DNA of 64,000 nt from assembly GCF_015706575.1 (NCBI RefSeq), contig NW_024037074.1, positions 6,138,001 through 6,202,000 on the forward strand, read 5' to 3'. Under the pieces are notes generated by a model. The model searched no databases, was not told the origin of the DNA, and was given only the letters and a program-made list of their open reading frames with translations. Below are positions 25,108 through 37,902 of the stretch, one piece after another. The DNA is from Patiria miniata. Taxonomy: Eukaryota; Echinodermata; Asteroidea; Valvatida; Asterinidae. The translations under genes were made by a program, and so were the position numbers. Every line of letters begins with the position of its first letter. Position 1 is the stretch's first letter.

Positions 25108-25979
25108 TTAAGTGATGTCATCGTGACGTACGTGCGTAACGGAAGGCGGTTATGTCTATTTGTACTTTGGATCTTCATCCGCCCGTCATTGTGCTTATGA
25201 CGCTAGCGGTTGACGCAGTGCTGTAAACAAAAATATATAAAGTCCAAAGTTATTTTTAGTCAATGATTAACTCTCTGTACGTGTATTTTGCTTGATTCAA
25301 CGACATTTGTCTACTATCTATACATGATCAGAATGACCTCCGGAAGATTAAACAAACTCATCATTTTCTTTAACGGTAAAATGTTTTGGGAACGATTCTC
25401 GCACAGAATTATCTTCGAAAATTCGTTATTTATTAAAACTGTGGTTTGAACGGTTGAAAACCAAGCGAACATGTCAGATATTTCACCTCTTTTGTCCTCA
25501 GGGTCTGAATTTGAAATTCATGAAATTAACCAGAGAGAAGGTAAAGAATTCTACTTGTTCTGTAAATCTAAAGGATTTTAAAATGGTCACACATTCGGAC
25601 TTGGGAATTGAATGTATACGCCCCTATACTCGTTGCATGCAAAAAAGCAACAGGTTGAAAATTCCGTGATATTATTAAGCAAACCTTTATAATTATATCT
25701 GTATAATATCTGTAGAATACTGTGCAAACTCCTTGATAGGATATCCCACACGGTGATAGTGACAGAACATGCATTTTACAGGGTAAAAATCACTGAAATT
25801 GCACTTTGTGTACCGGTATTATTGCTTTGGAAAAAAAGTTGAGTAACATTTTTTGGTTCAAAAACTGTGCTTATTTCTTTCTTCTGAGGATGTCTTATCT
25901 GCTAATAAGTGTATAACTGGAAAACAACTCTAGCTGTTTTTTTTCCGGTGGGGAGGGGGGATTTGTTGTTAAGATATCC

Positions 25980-26300
25980 CCTACCCCTTTGTGATTCACT
26001 ATGTATCCCCGCCCCCTGTCCACCACCCTGGATAATTTACCCCGACCCCAGCCAGACCGGACCCAACCGGCGATAATTTCACGCTTCCCCGCCTCCATAC
26101 CGTACCAACGCGGTTGCGCGCTTGGGACTCCTACCTCACGTTCTCACACTAACCGCACGGTCACGGTCAAGCAGAGCGCGCCGCGCACCGCAGACAGACC
26201 GGCCGGCCGCACGCTCCGGTCTCCCCCACAAAAACAACCCACCATCGCCCGCTGATTCGTCACAGTCAGCTGAGACCACAAGTTAACGGCCCGGGTGGGC
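25980..26300. promoter_or_regulatory. CpG-rich patch
   Basis: A 300-bp island of high GC and many CG dinucleotides (for example GCGCGCCGCGCACCGC) within AT-rich spacer. Both strands have accidental open frames rich in Arg and Pro. It could be an unassigned promoter or a non-coding exon. Confidence 0.3.
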
Positions 26301-27145
26301 CTTGGGGTGTTTTTGGCCCGGGCAGGGGCCAAGGATTTTTATCGCTTTGTGGTATTTTTTGGTCCCTTCTCTGTCTTTTCATTTTTATGAGTTGTATCTG
26401 GGCCAGGTCATGTGTGGTTGTTTGTACTTGTTGCAAGGATCCGCGCAACCATGTCATTGATTTTTTTATATTACGCCATTGTTTAGGTTTCCCTTTGACG
26501 CCAAATATACTACAAAATGAACTATGTATTTACTCGATCCTTTTTGGGGGGGATATTGTAATTACTAATCCTGTCGCGCTTAACTTAGCAGTAAGTGCAG
26601 CTGAGCAGGAGATCTGACGGTTGGTCGCGGATAGTTGTCGAGCGGATTTTATGCTTCTCCTAATGACAGTGTCAAAACTTTGAAAACGGTACAAAACAGG
26701 TTATTCATAAAATAAATAGAAAAACAGAGAAGAAAATATAGAGAGACTAGATGAAATTAGATTATGGGGAATTGGGGAATGGTTGTATCTCTGCATAATT
26801 ACACTACTTTATATTAAAAATCAAATTCTTATTTGAACTTCTTTTTTTAAAACAAATTGTTCTTCTCTTTTTTTCAAAACAAAACAACTTCGCATTCGTT
26901 GCTTTTTAGTGCCCAAATGGCCTAAAGCTATTTTAGTGTGAAAAGGGGCTCAGGGGATTATACCCATTTGGTGAAAATTGCTCTAGTTTGACGAGATCAT
27001 GATGGACATTTTGGGACATTATCAGTAGATACATTTTAATCAATTTTCATATCATCAACTTTATACTGACCTTATATAAAAAGGGTAATTGTGAATGATG
27101 CGAGGGTTTCACAAAGTTCAAACCTCCAATTTTCCCTCCTTGCAG

Positions 27146-27322
27146 CCGTAAATCTTCCTTTCCTTCTGCGCCTGCCAACCATTCGCCCTCAGCATATGGC
27201 ATCACTCAAGATGAAACGCCGGGTTCGCGCCAAAAAAATAATTTCCGACAGGCCGGTGCGAGTGTTAGTAATTCGCCTAATTGTCCCCCGGGACCCGATT
27301 TTCTACGACACCATGGCAAGAG
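27146..27322 (+). CDS. Unassigned exon candidate, 59 codons
   Basis: It is preceded by a good acceptor (TTTTCCCTCCTTGCAG) and followed by GTGATG. One frame is fully open with natural-looking Ser/Pro-rich text (RKSSFPSAPANHSPSAYGIT, then GSRQKNNFRQAGASVSNSPN). Another frame is also open because the patch is CpG-rich, and I recognise no family and no partner exon. It may be chance. Confidence 0.2.
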
Positions 27323-30300
27323 GTGATGCGCCCTTGACCATGGATAATTTCTAGCATACCGAAAACGAGTGAAATGCGCAGGCGACGGGATATGTCAAGT
27401 GTGTGCATCGATCATCCACTTCGGATTTTTTAGCAGTAACAGATTCGGTGTCGGAAATATACGTCTCTTGGCCTGCAAAACATCCGAGTTATACATTACA
27501 GTTCCATAGAAGCTGTTGATAAACACTTTAAAATAAGTCAACAGAGAAGCAAGCGATGACGCCCCAAATAATTAAATCACCGTGTAACAACCATGCCCTC
27601 AAATTAATAAATTGGTACTCCCCAAAATAGAAAGGATTTAAACTGCATTCCAATATATCACCATAGAAACCCAAAAGTGAATAATTTAATCAATTCAAAA
27701 ACCACTAGAAAATAACCTTCAAATAAAATGTCGTAGAAACTGCAGGTGGTAAAATCCGAAAATAAATCAGCCGGCAACAATAAAAAAGCCATAAATTTAT
27801 CACCATAGAAACCAACTGACAAACATGCCCCAACGTCACCAAAAAAGTCTGAAGAAAAAAAACCTCCTTGAACTTTTGAGAATAAAGGTGAACTGTTTAT
27901 ACCTCACTTTCTTTCCTCTGTTTGCATTTTTCTTTTTTGTTTGTTTGGTGGTGTGTATTGTGATATTTACGAAGAAGAGTACCTTTCAAGCAAGGAAGTG
28001 GCCATTTTAGAAACTTGCTTCTCGATTCCGTAAGATCGGCAAACCACTCAAATAAATGGCTATGATTGGAACGAAAAACCCAAAGACTTTAAAAATCGTC
28101 TTTAGTATGGAGAAATGTATCTTGTGTCTGAAACAACAATTCGCAACCAAACTGAGTTCAGTCATTTCGAAGATTTTGGATTTAAAATTACATGTTTTCA
28201 TATTCATCTTTGCTTTACTTGTCAAGGAATGATTTCATCCGGGGTACTCTCATCCAATCGGATAAGCAGTTGGCTGAAATTACTTGTCTCACCTCATTAC
28301 ACCGAGACACGTCTCGATTTAAGCCCCGACAATCCCCTCATCTCACGCAGAGAAAAAAACCAGACAAGCCAAAATTTCATCCTTTCATTTTCCCCATGCA
28401 CCGAACTATCATGTTCAAAAATTACCTAGGGATGACGTTTATAAAAACCCAAAGAGGTTCTGGATCATGTTTTCCCCTTAACGAAGTATTTCAGATCTTA
28501 GTCTTTTATATATAAACACAGAAATAACACACACACACACAAAACAAAGGAGTTTTCTTTTCCAAATCTGGCTTCTGTATTTGATACGATTAGCCAAGCA
28601 TTGTTATGACAAGCTCTTGTTAAGCATGGAGAAGATATACGCTAAGATAAATTTACAACTCTGCATTCTGATTGGTTTGAAACTGGATTTATTTTTTACT
28701 ATAAATGATGAACAAAACAAACAGAGCGACCATCTTTATCCCCCTTTAAAAATAAATATGATGTCCACAAGATGTCGTTGAGACAGAGGAAACGGTTTCA
28801 CTTTAAGAGTGATTTGGTCATTGAATGGCCAATTGTGAAGCGTGTAAGACTTCGGGGTACTATACCAAGATGGCCGCTGCGCAATGATCGGAAAAGGTAC
28901 ATCTGCACATACAATTAACCCTTGATCTTTTTATACTCTTTTTTGAAACTTCGCGATTTAACAATAATCAATAATTTAGAACCTGTCTACATCATTTTAT
29001 GACGAGCAGCACAAAAATCTCAAGATTATTTAAAGCCACAACTGTTTTCAAACAATGTTTCGTGAACTAACATGGCAAGCTCGTTTCCTTTAAAACCATA
29101 TATGACGGTGCCGCTAAATCGCAGGAAATTTTACAAACTTTTAAGTAATCTATATAAACTGGCTTAACTATGCGTACTAAAACAAACAAACAAACACAAA
29201 AATCATCGACTTTGCTATTATTCAATGCTCTGGCACTTTTTTTTCAAAAGACGGAACACGTTTGCATTATTGCTGTTAGAAATATTTCTTACACCGACGC
29301 AGCACTTCGGTTGGAGAAAGTACAGTACGTGTGGCCATTTTGTAATAAATTAGTTTTTGATATACTACTCTGGTCTAGCGTGATTTGTCAATAAATATAC
29401 TAAACTGAAATGCAGGGAGAGTGGACCTATATTACTGTACAAACATGTGGAATAACTTTTTTCATTTTTAATGGAATGCCATATTCTGAAACTGAGTCTC
29501 GAAGAAAATTGAGAATTTGCGAATTTCACTGTTCAAACTCGAGTGACTGAATAAACTTAAAAAAAAAAAAAAACATCTGTCAAGTGACATTTGTGGCCAG
29601 GGTCATGTCATGAAGAAGACCAGTGCATATTGATCGAAACGTTGACAGTCAATTCTTGTATCTTTGAGTCACTGTCTTACTCAAAGGGTTTCTTAAACAA
29701 TGGTATTGTTGCAGCCACGGTAAACGATCTTGTACCTTGACGTCGCCGGCAAAATATGCCATTACTCCCTCAGTACGCGTCTCGGGCTCAATCTCTCGAC
29801 GGCTAGGACGGTACACTGGGAAATCCAAGATGGCTGCGCCCATTGTGCAGAATACAATTTTCATGAGGTTGGCAATGTCGGAAGTGGACAGCCGCAGCGT
29901 TTAAAAGTTATCAGGGACTCTGTCCCATCATGTTTATAATTTCACAAGCTATCAAGGTAAATGGAAAAATACGAAATTTGGACCCTCAGAAAATCGATTT
30001 ATGTATGCACTAATCTTCTATCTGATAGCACTCCGCGCGTGAACAGAGTTAACTGTGTCACCCACTGACATCTGCGGCAGATTAAAAAACTCTTTGTAGA
30101 TTGGTATTCGTCAGCAAATACAAACGCTTTTTGTTCTGGTGTCGGGATATTTTTGACGGTCCAAAAATCAATTGTGTTGCAGATAGTGCACTGACATTAT
30201 GAAAACACAATGGCATGCAAATAAGTGGGTTTATTTTCTATACACTTTCTTTTTTGGGGAAACTTAAGCTTAACCAGTGGATTTCATCAAGTTTTTAGCT

Positions 30301-30653
30301 GTGTGAGTTGTCAGCGTACGTTGTCCATTGCTTCAAAGACGGAACCAGTTTGCCGGGTACCATCAGTGTATCATAAAGTTTGCGGGGTCTCAAGTAAAGC
30401 AATGTACGGCTCACCATGATCGGATGTCAGTTCTTGAAGGTTTTCAAATTATTGTTCCGTTCGCAAAGGAATTGCGAATTTACTTGTCAATTAAAGTTCC
30501 AACATTCACTACTGAGGTGAGATCACGTCTTGGTTATCAAGCATTTTTTTCGTCTTTGATCATTAGAGTAAATGGCACTTTTGTACACTGTTCCTGTAGG
30601 GCTACTGAGGAGAATCTGCGTATGTATTTCGTTTGACTGCTGGACCTAGTGTT

Positions 30654-30670
30654 TTTATTTGGCGTTTATT
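30654..30670 (-). terminator. Candidate polyadenylation signals for NR0B
   Basis: Two AATAAA hexamers read on the - strand (plus-strand TTTATT at 30654-30659 and 30665-30670) lie about 305-320 bp downstream of the NR0B stop codon. They are the nearest canonical signals. Cleavage site and use are inferred. Confidence 0.4.
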
Positions 30671-30973
30671 GAAACTGATCTGGCATCAGTTTGTAGTGCT
30701 AATATTTGTTGAATATCAGATCACTTCAGTAGTCCGGAGAATGACATTTCTCAAGATTTAAGTTCAGAAAAAAATATGGATAAATTCCGAGCACCATATT
30801 TGGAATGAAAGTCATAGGGGCAAAGTCCTCTTGGTAGTATGTAGTAAGCGTAACGTCCAGCCGGCCCCACACTTCAAACATTTCAAAAAGTCCAACGTGG
30901 TCTCGTTCCTAACCTTTGGTAAACCGGTTGTGTACAGCTAAGGGCGCAGGGGACCCGACCGTCAGGTCAAGGG

Positions 30974-32454
30974 TCAGTCCCTGAGCATATCCCTGAGCAC
31001 GCCCTCAACGTTTATATCCCGCGTCAGGTGTTTGTAGAAGAGATTCTCGAAGACTTTGGTGCTGAAGCCGCGAACTCCGGGGAGTAAGAGGAGAAGGTGC
31101 GACAGGCGGAGCGGGTCGCGGGGGTAGCAGGCGTTCTCGTACTCCATCAGTGCGGTGTGGACCCGCTCGTTGGCTGCTTCGACGGCCGGCGAGTTGCTCA
31201 GACCACGGAGATCTAGAAAAACGGAAAAGGCAGAGAAAAGAGAAGAGTTTCAAGACAAAGCTGCAAAGAAAGATGGAGTTGACGTCTTCACAAGTCATTC
31301 CTGAAAATTCACCCCACTACAAAAAGAAGTGTATGGTCCAAGTTGCATAATACGTGGAATAACTGGACCAATATTCGGTTCTGAAGTATTTATTGTCTAC
31401 TGACTCGTGTTTTTTCGGCCTCCTCAAACTCGTCATAAAAAAAATGTACTGGTTCAAAAAGGTTGTAAAACTCGTTCTTGATCCCCTATAAATCAAACTT
31501 TGGGTACACTTTGTTTCTGCACTCGTCCCCCTGATAGCAAACATTGTTTGACTACCATGGATCAAGACTAGTGGTTGGAGCATCCGTTTTATAGCGCAAT
31601 AGTTGGAGACAGGACCAATATAACTCTTATTTCTTCAGTGATATGATCATTATATTTTCTTTTCAGTGTAGCTTTCAACACCTGATGGACCCTTTCAGGT
31701 CTTACTTGTGGTCTTGTGGATACTCTTTGATTTGAGGGTTTCCAAACCTAATCTTATTGGCTTGTTGATCAGATTCGAGTCAGGACTTACCAGCGTTAAA
31801 CAGTAGTAGCACCCGAAGCAGCGCAAATTCCTTATCATCGGGCCTGATCTCACGAAACTTGTGCAAGATAAACCTAAGTTGCTCCACGCTCCTCAGCGTA
31901 GGAATCCCCTCAATCCAGCTCCAGTGTATACAGCACTGGCCGTGACGGGTGGGAATCGAACCGGGGCCCGAGAGTTTCTGAGCCAGGTCGTCCAAGCCAC
32001 CTTGCGGTATGAGATACTCAAAGTCAAAGCGGCTCTGCGCCATGTACAGGATGACCAGCTCCTTCCAGGCGGCGGAGAGGAGTAGTACGCGGTCGGCCTG
32101 GGGGAGGGGCGACAGACCAGGCACGGTTTTGACGAGCATGACGGCTTTATTGAGCCAGTCCAGTAAGTCCAAGTCCGTCTGATCGCAGCGCGTCATGTCC
32201 AACAAGACTGGGGTCCGGCACGGGCAGGTGCCGGCCGCGTTCGGGTCGATCAGGGGCCGAGGCGGTGCCGACTCTGCTCCCGTGGTGGTCGCAGTTGTGG
32301 CGGTAGCTGCTCGGTCGGTCGGAGACGAGGGAGGGGAGTCCTGCAGAAGCCGGGACAGACCGCTGGACAGATTGGTGGGCAGGTGGTTCCCGGGTATGTA
32401 CTCCCTGCGTGTGTCCTCATGTCTGTCCACCGGTGTTGCATCTGGGTGCTGCAT
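30974..32454 (-). CDS. NR0B: NR0B-type orphan nuclear receptor (DAX1/SHP family), ligand-binding domain only
   Basis: Predicted atypical nuclear receptor that lacks a zinc-finger DNA-binding domain; family members repress other receptors through their ligand-binding domain. Two coding exons, 31791-32454 and 30974-31212, join across a G|AT codon to 300 residues. Seen: an LxxLL motif (LSRLL, residues 33-37); a TCPCR patch like SHP's ACPCQ; LBD helices from about residue 93 (NKAVMLVKTVPGLSPL, LLLSAAWKELVILYMAQ); RVLLLFNA/DLRGLS, matching the LFNPDxxGL signature of DAX1 and SHP; LLLLLPGVRGF; and an AF-2-like end GVLRDMLRD. The intron falls exactly before DLRGL, the position I recall for DAX1's only intron (last exon about 80 codons in both). 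The start ATG at 32454 has A at -3. It lies 11 bp inside an apparent acceptor (TTTTCAG before 32465), so a 5' UTR intron is likely. An alternative is an NR2E-like receptor with its DBD exon elsewhere, but I found no DBD exon up to 46 kb. Exons are GC- and CpG-rich relative to their surroundings. Confidence 0.82.
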
Positions 32455-33374
32455 GATTATTCCGTCTGAAAAGAAAACACACAAGTGAAGCACTGTTTAT
32501 CAAAATTAGTGGGCATTAATTTAGACAAAAGAACGAACCTGTTATCCTGAAAAACAAATCGTTACTCTTGTCAAGGGACACTGAACTGAAGTGATCTAAC
32601 GACCGCACTACACTTTCCACTACCCTAGAAAATGTTTCAAAGAAAAGATGGGAAGACGACCGACTCAAGATTCCAGGAGAATAATAAAGGTTCCGAGTAG
32701 CCAAAATAGTATATCTTCAACAAAGACCGATATTAGAGACTCGTTTCTTATTTTTCTTCCCATTTTTGGTTGTCAGTACATTGTTTTTGTCATATTGACG
32801 AAATCTCCACCTTGTTTCCCTTTCATTTTGCTTTTGTTTTTAATTAGCAGGTATGAAACCGAAGCATTTCCTTCCCCGCCAGACAACGCGACGCTTGCTT
32901 TCGTCCTCGTTTGAGGGCAAAACAAATCTAGGGCAACGATATTTTTTCTTATAATCAACTATAAGCGTGCTGAACGAAACCTGAGATTTCCTTGTCACGA
33001 TAACATCCAAGGCTGACACCTTATGAACTGGAAAACTGTTTCAGATTCAGATTCGTTTTAAACTGATCTAGAAAAGAATTTTATGGCTACATGACTGATA
33101 GCAGTTCGTTCCATTTGGCACGCTCGTGATGAGGCCATGGATCCAACAGGGAAAAAAACCCAATAAAATTAATGTCCGGTAATTTTAGGGGAAATATCTA
33201 AACAGTCTGCACATTTAAGGAAATATTCAAGAAAAATATATGGTGATCTTATTTTTTTGTTTTATATCCTTGTTTTTTGTAAATAACATGTTATTATACA
33301 TGTAGGGATGATGGTCGTACCTACAGCTGTCACATAAGTTTCAACCAAATTGTTTTGTTATTGTACTCACTATG

Positions 33375-33863
33375 ACCCTTCTCAATCCTCCAGAATCAGC
33401 CAGGCAGTTTTGGAGAATTTTGGAGGATTGAGGCTGAATGGCAATTGATTTTGAAGGATGCAACATGTAAGGGTGTTATTAAACATATTGAGGCCTGCAT
33501 TTTACTAGACGCCACCCTCTTTGCTTTTGGATATCATACGCGCTGCCTTAATGTAGTGCAGTGGTTGCTGGGGGATTTTGAAGGATTGAGGCAGTTGTCA
33601 GCCCTCATTCGACCAAATTCAAGAAAAAAACCGGATGATTTTGGAGGATTGAGGCTGTATCGCAGTTGGGTGATATTAATTAATTAATTCATTATTTATA
33701 TATTTTATTTCCAACAGCGGATAACCGCCAGTCATACAGGCTGAGTATATTACAATAAAAAAATTATGATAAAACTTACAATTAGGAACATGATATACAC
33801 ACAAATATAGTGAAGGATTTAGGATGCATCCTAGCAAAAAGGGCCAAGGCGGTTAGGGGTTAA
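33375..33863. mobile_element. Family C MITE, copy 2
   Basis: It contains TCAATCCTCCAGAATC, repeated GGAGGATTGAGGC, GCATCCTAGCAAAAAG and the right end GGTTAGGGGTTAA. The left end is decayed, so the start is approximate. About 120 bp of unrelated AT-rich sequence interrupts it near 33680-33800. Confidence 0.6.
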
Positions 33864-36733
33864 GAGATCGTTTGCCCCTTTAAGAGATAGTTTGCACCTT
33901 TAAGATCACCTGAGTGATTACCATACATAAGCGTCGTGACAGGAGGTCAGAGAATGGTTCTGAAAAAGCCCGACGCGTAATAAAGGCACGCATGCCTTAA
34001 CAATACAGTACGAACATTATCTTTTATTCAGGCAACATAGTAGTACGGAAAAGCATTGTGTCATTGTTGGCTTCATACAATGTACAACGCTTTAAATGCT
34101 ACCTGCATTAAAGGGGTCCTCTAGTCGTGTATTTTCGACAGTACAGACTACCACTATACACAAGACAATCCTCTGCTATTTCGATTTTTAAGAATACTCG
34201 CTTGCAGCTTTAAAAGTACATCATAAGATAAATTTAAGAAGTAGAGTAAGCTGTTTAGACAGATATTCCGAAAACAGTCATTCTTAACAAGACATAAAAA
34301 AACCGGAGTGCAACTAAAAAATCAGTCCATATACATGTATATTTCTTGTCAAATTATTAACTGGAAAAACCCAATCAACAGGAAAAGTCGAAAGCACGAT
34401 TGAAGCGTTTTTCGTATCGACTTCAATTTGAGTCACTGTTTGTCAGAACATGGAACTGGTGGAAATTCCAGGCAGAATTTTTAACTGTGTTTTGTTGTAA
34501 TTGTTTAGTTGGATTGATTGTTTTCGTTTTCGTTTTTGTTTTGGTTTTTTTTAATTTTTTTTTTAGTGTAGCTATCGTAAGTGGCTGGACTTCGAATCGG
34601 TGCAGAAAAAAATTCTCTACCGGTTAAGATTGATATAATGAGACAACGCACGCGTCGCACATATCGTGTATCATGAAACAGTGTTCTTGTTGCAACAACA
34701 TATTCTGACTGTTGAAAACACCATGACTCTTCATACTATAGGTCTACCGTTGCATTGATCTACCCTTGTAAAATTACCGCAAAACACTGGGGAAATTATA
34801 GCACTGTCGGAATTCGGAGAAATGTTCCACAAAAAGTGTCAAAATATTGGACCTTATGTCCACGGGGAACGCCCATGGCCATGATGTGGGCATATTACTT
34901 TTTGGTCCCAGCTTTTGTTTGTAGTAAATCGTTCTTGTGCTGGAGACAAATTGGTATGAGAGTTTGGTTTTGTCACAATTCAGCAATTCAACGTTAATTT
35001 CTGTTCTTCAATTAGGTACCGAACCTGTGGAGGCACGAGGAAATGGCGGGGGAAAAAATACGTGTTCATCAGAACTTTTATTTCACCAGAACTTTTTTTT
35101 CCGGATGAAGGTCCTTTTTTTTAGGTGTGAAGGGTAAACAAAAGAAAATCGAACAAATGAAAGTGTTTTTTTGTTAAATCACATAATCGCATTAGCTATT
35201 AAACACACCCTAGCATTGTTTGTACTGAAGATTTTTTTAGGCCATAATCCGAATTATAATTACAGATACAGTTTTGTTTAACAATGCTTAATTAACACAA
35301 ATTTGGATCATTTCTGTGTTATATCGTGGAGCTATAGGCCTACCACGTGTTGCGTCGCAAGCTTAAATTCAGCAGGAAAGAGTCGTTGAAACTAACAACA
35401 GGAAGGAATTGTGGGCCTTTTTCCTGCAATTTTGCGCCAAATTTAGCGAGAAAATGTTAAAGAGTTGGTAGCTACTCCAGCAGGCATAAATTATGAAGAT
35501 AAAAAGATTGGTGAATAATATGGATATATAGGAAATATTATAGCAAATAAAATGGAGGCAAGGTATACTATTAATATTATTTTTTTTTTAAATACAGCGT
35601 CATGCACAATAACATTTTACTATCGTAACTATCGTGGGGCATCCATATTTGCAAAGACATGTCTTGAATGCAGTTTACAGACAAACAAACTGGAGAACGG
35701 AAATGGTCAATAAACGACTGCCATGCATCATTAATATCAATGCAAACAAACACAACGACGGACAAATCGATGAAGAATTACGTCAGAATTTAGGACGGGT
35801 TGGAACCAGTATTTTCGCAGGCATCGGACATGGCAGTTTTTAGTCGTTTTTCAGCGAAAGTTTTACCAGACTTCAATATTTTTGAACACTTTGAAATGCA
35901 TTGTAAATGCATTGACTCGTTTGTTTCCGGAAAACAAATAAACAAACCACAAACATATCGGTCTAACCAGAACACCAACGTATAAGAAGAAAATGTGATA
36001 AATAGTTTCAGACCAATCAGCCGACCTTACTAAAGATTGTCCGAACGCTGCATGCTTGATGTTTTCCCCCAAAATTAACTTGGTTGTTCCTACCTTTTCG
36101 TGGGTCTATCCCACTACATCCGCCTTTCTTGTGTCGCATATTCCGTTTGAAAATATCACCACATTTACAGCATATTTTACTCCCGAAAAAAAATGATGAA
36201 GTGACCACTCGGACATCAACCACATTGAGCGCATGCTATCATTGTGTTAATATGACGTCCTCCACATCACAACAGGGTTGCGTACGTGCGTTCATCCACA
36301 CGTTATGTCCTATCTTTGCGTCCTTGGCGATCGGGCACTGTTTAATGACGCTACCGCTATCTAACGGGTTGTGTGATATAACGGTATCATTTGCCGGGGC
36401 ACCCGCAAAACAAGGGAAACATTCCGGTTTATACCTGCATCACATGAAGTCCTATGTGCTATCTTAATTTGCGTCATCGGGTATAACCAGGGGTGGACGG
36501 AAGAGAACATTTTCTCGGACGAGCATTGAGCACCGCAGGTGCCCCACGTGCATTCTCTTGTTACTTCCTCAATAACGTCTTGGCGAGCAACACTTAACTG
36601 TTACGCAATCATGTCTAGACGGATCTTTATTTCGTTGAGTGGGTATGAGGGGGGCATTGAAGCGTGCTCGTGTTTGTGATTGGTCGGTTGTAGCACGGAT
36701 GTCGTTGTTGTGTTGGAGGAAGAGGGGTGCAAG

Positions 36734-37029
36734 CAAGGGCGGATCCAAAACAATTTTTTTTTTTTGGGGGGGGGTGCCCCCCAAAAATGTGTCCCCCAAA
36801 AAGTGGGTCAAAAAACTTACGGCGTGGGGTTCCGAAATTTTTTTGGATTCTAAATGCTCTGTGGTGCGATCTGAGGCAATTTCTGACCACTTTGACCATT
36901 TTTTTTTGGAAGGAAGAGATGGTGGTGTACGCAGTGCCTGCCTTTATAGCGACGTCACTAAACAAAAAAAAGTTGCGTTCGTTTTGGGGGGGGGGGTGGC
37001 CCCCGTTGGCCTCCCCCCTTCCGCCATTG
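36734..37029 (-). mobile_element. Family G hAT-type MITE, copy 2, with 8-bp target duplication
   Basis: It begins CAAGGGCGGATCC and ends CCGCCATTG, with GGTGCAAG duplicated perfectly on both sides (36726-36733 and 37030-37037). The interior ATTCTAAATGCTCTGTGGTG is the reverse complement of text in the 14.0-kb copy. 296 bp, larger because of G runs. Confidence 0.9.
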
Positions 37030-37400
37030 GGTGCAAGGTTTGGTTGAAAATGATGATTAATTCAACTCGGGCCTTTGAATAGGTCTCAGTTCGAAATAGC
37101 TTAGCTTCATAGAAAACGATGCCCAAGAGTCTGTGAGCCCAATGTCTTTGGCGGTAAATATTCCCATTTGGATAAGATATCTTCGATTTGTCATCTTGGT
37201 GTTTTCTTAGCAAAATGACACTTCTGGCTAGTGTAGCACATGCATAGCAATAGACCTTATGCCCAGCGGCCATGATCTGAGCGGGCACCTTCTGTAATTT
37301 TAATTCTGTAACACTAACAAATGAATGCACAAAAGATTCAGTCGCGCATATCCCAGCAAAACAAAGCCATACTGCCCTCTAAGATGGCTGCTACGCTTAA

Positions 37401-37902
37401 GGGTGCACTGAACCAATTCACGCCCCATTGAAAACAGTGTAAAATACACAAAGTTCAGGACCAAATAACATGCAAGCCGACATCACTGGGGTTTCTCAAA
37501 CAAAAATAAAATTATTGTCTTGTACTTCATCTTTTCATTTCTTTTCAATTTTGGGTGCTAGCCGATTACATTTTTAAATATTCACACCAAAACAAAATCA
37601 CCTCCCGAAAAGTGATAGTTCCCAAGCCTGCATGTAGCCGTTTTACAGGTGGCAGCCTTCCACCGTGACTTTCCACTTTCTCAGGCAAATAGGACCCATT
37701 TTTCAACCGTAATTTTATCAAGCCTGCCCTCAGATGGAAGCCCAAAAACCGGGGAGTTGATCCTTGGCTACATTTATTTACACAATTCCACCGTTTTTAA
37801 AGCCAAACGGTCTCCGTTTTCAAAAGAAACTGTGGGGTCACTTTTTATGCTAATCATATCACCTCGCGTAGAAATTCTCACTTGAATTAGTTCACTGCAC
37901 CC
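37401..37902. mobile_element. MITE with GGGTGCACTGAACCAATTCA ends
   Basis: The left end and the reverse complement of the right end (GGGTGCAGTGAACTAATTCA) agree at 18 of 20 positions. About 502 bp, non-coding. A TTAA precedes it, but AAAA follows, so the target site is unclear. Confidence 0.75.

Larger units (their letters stand above)
25108..30653. other. Gene-poor spacer between EXOSC10 and NR0B
   Basis: Mostly AT-rich. It holds a CpG-rich patch at about 25980-26300, a second at 27125-27330 with a weak exon candidate, two AAGATGGC-type sites (28859, 29824) and a retroelement-like motif at 29605-29655. No gene could be supported. Regulatory sequence for NR0B is possible but unproven. Confidence 0.5.

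Noticed and set aside
28192..28515. Overlapping 104-107-codon frames on the + strand
   Set aside because: Two frames are open together, with no start context, domain or splice structure; probably chance.
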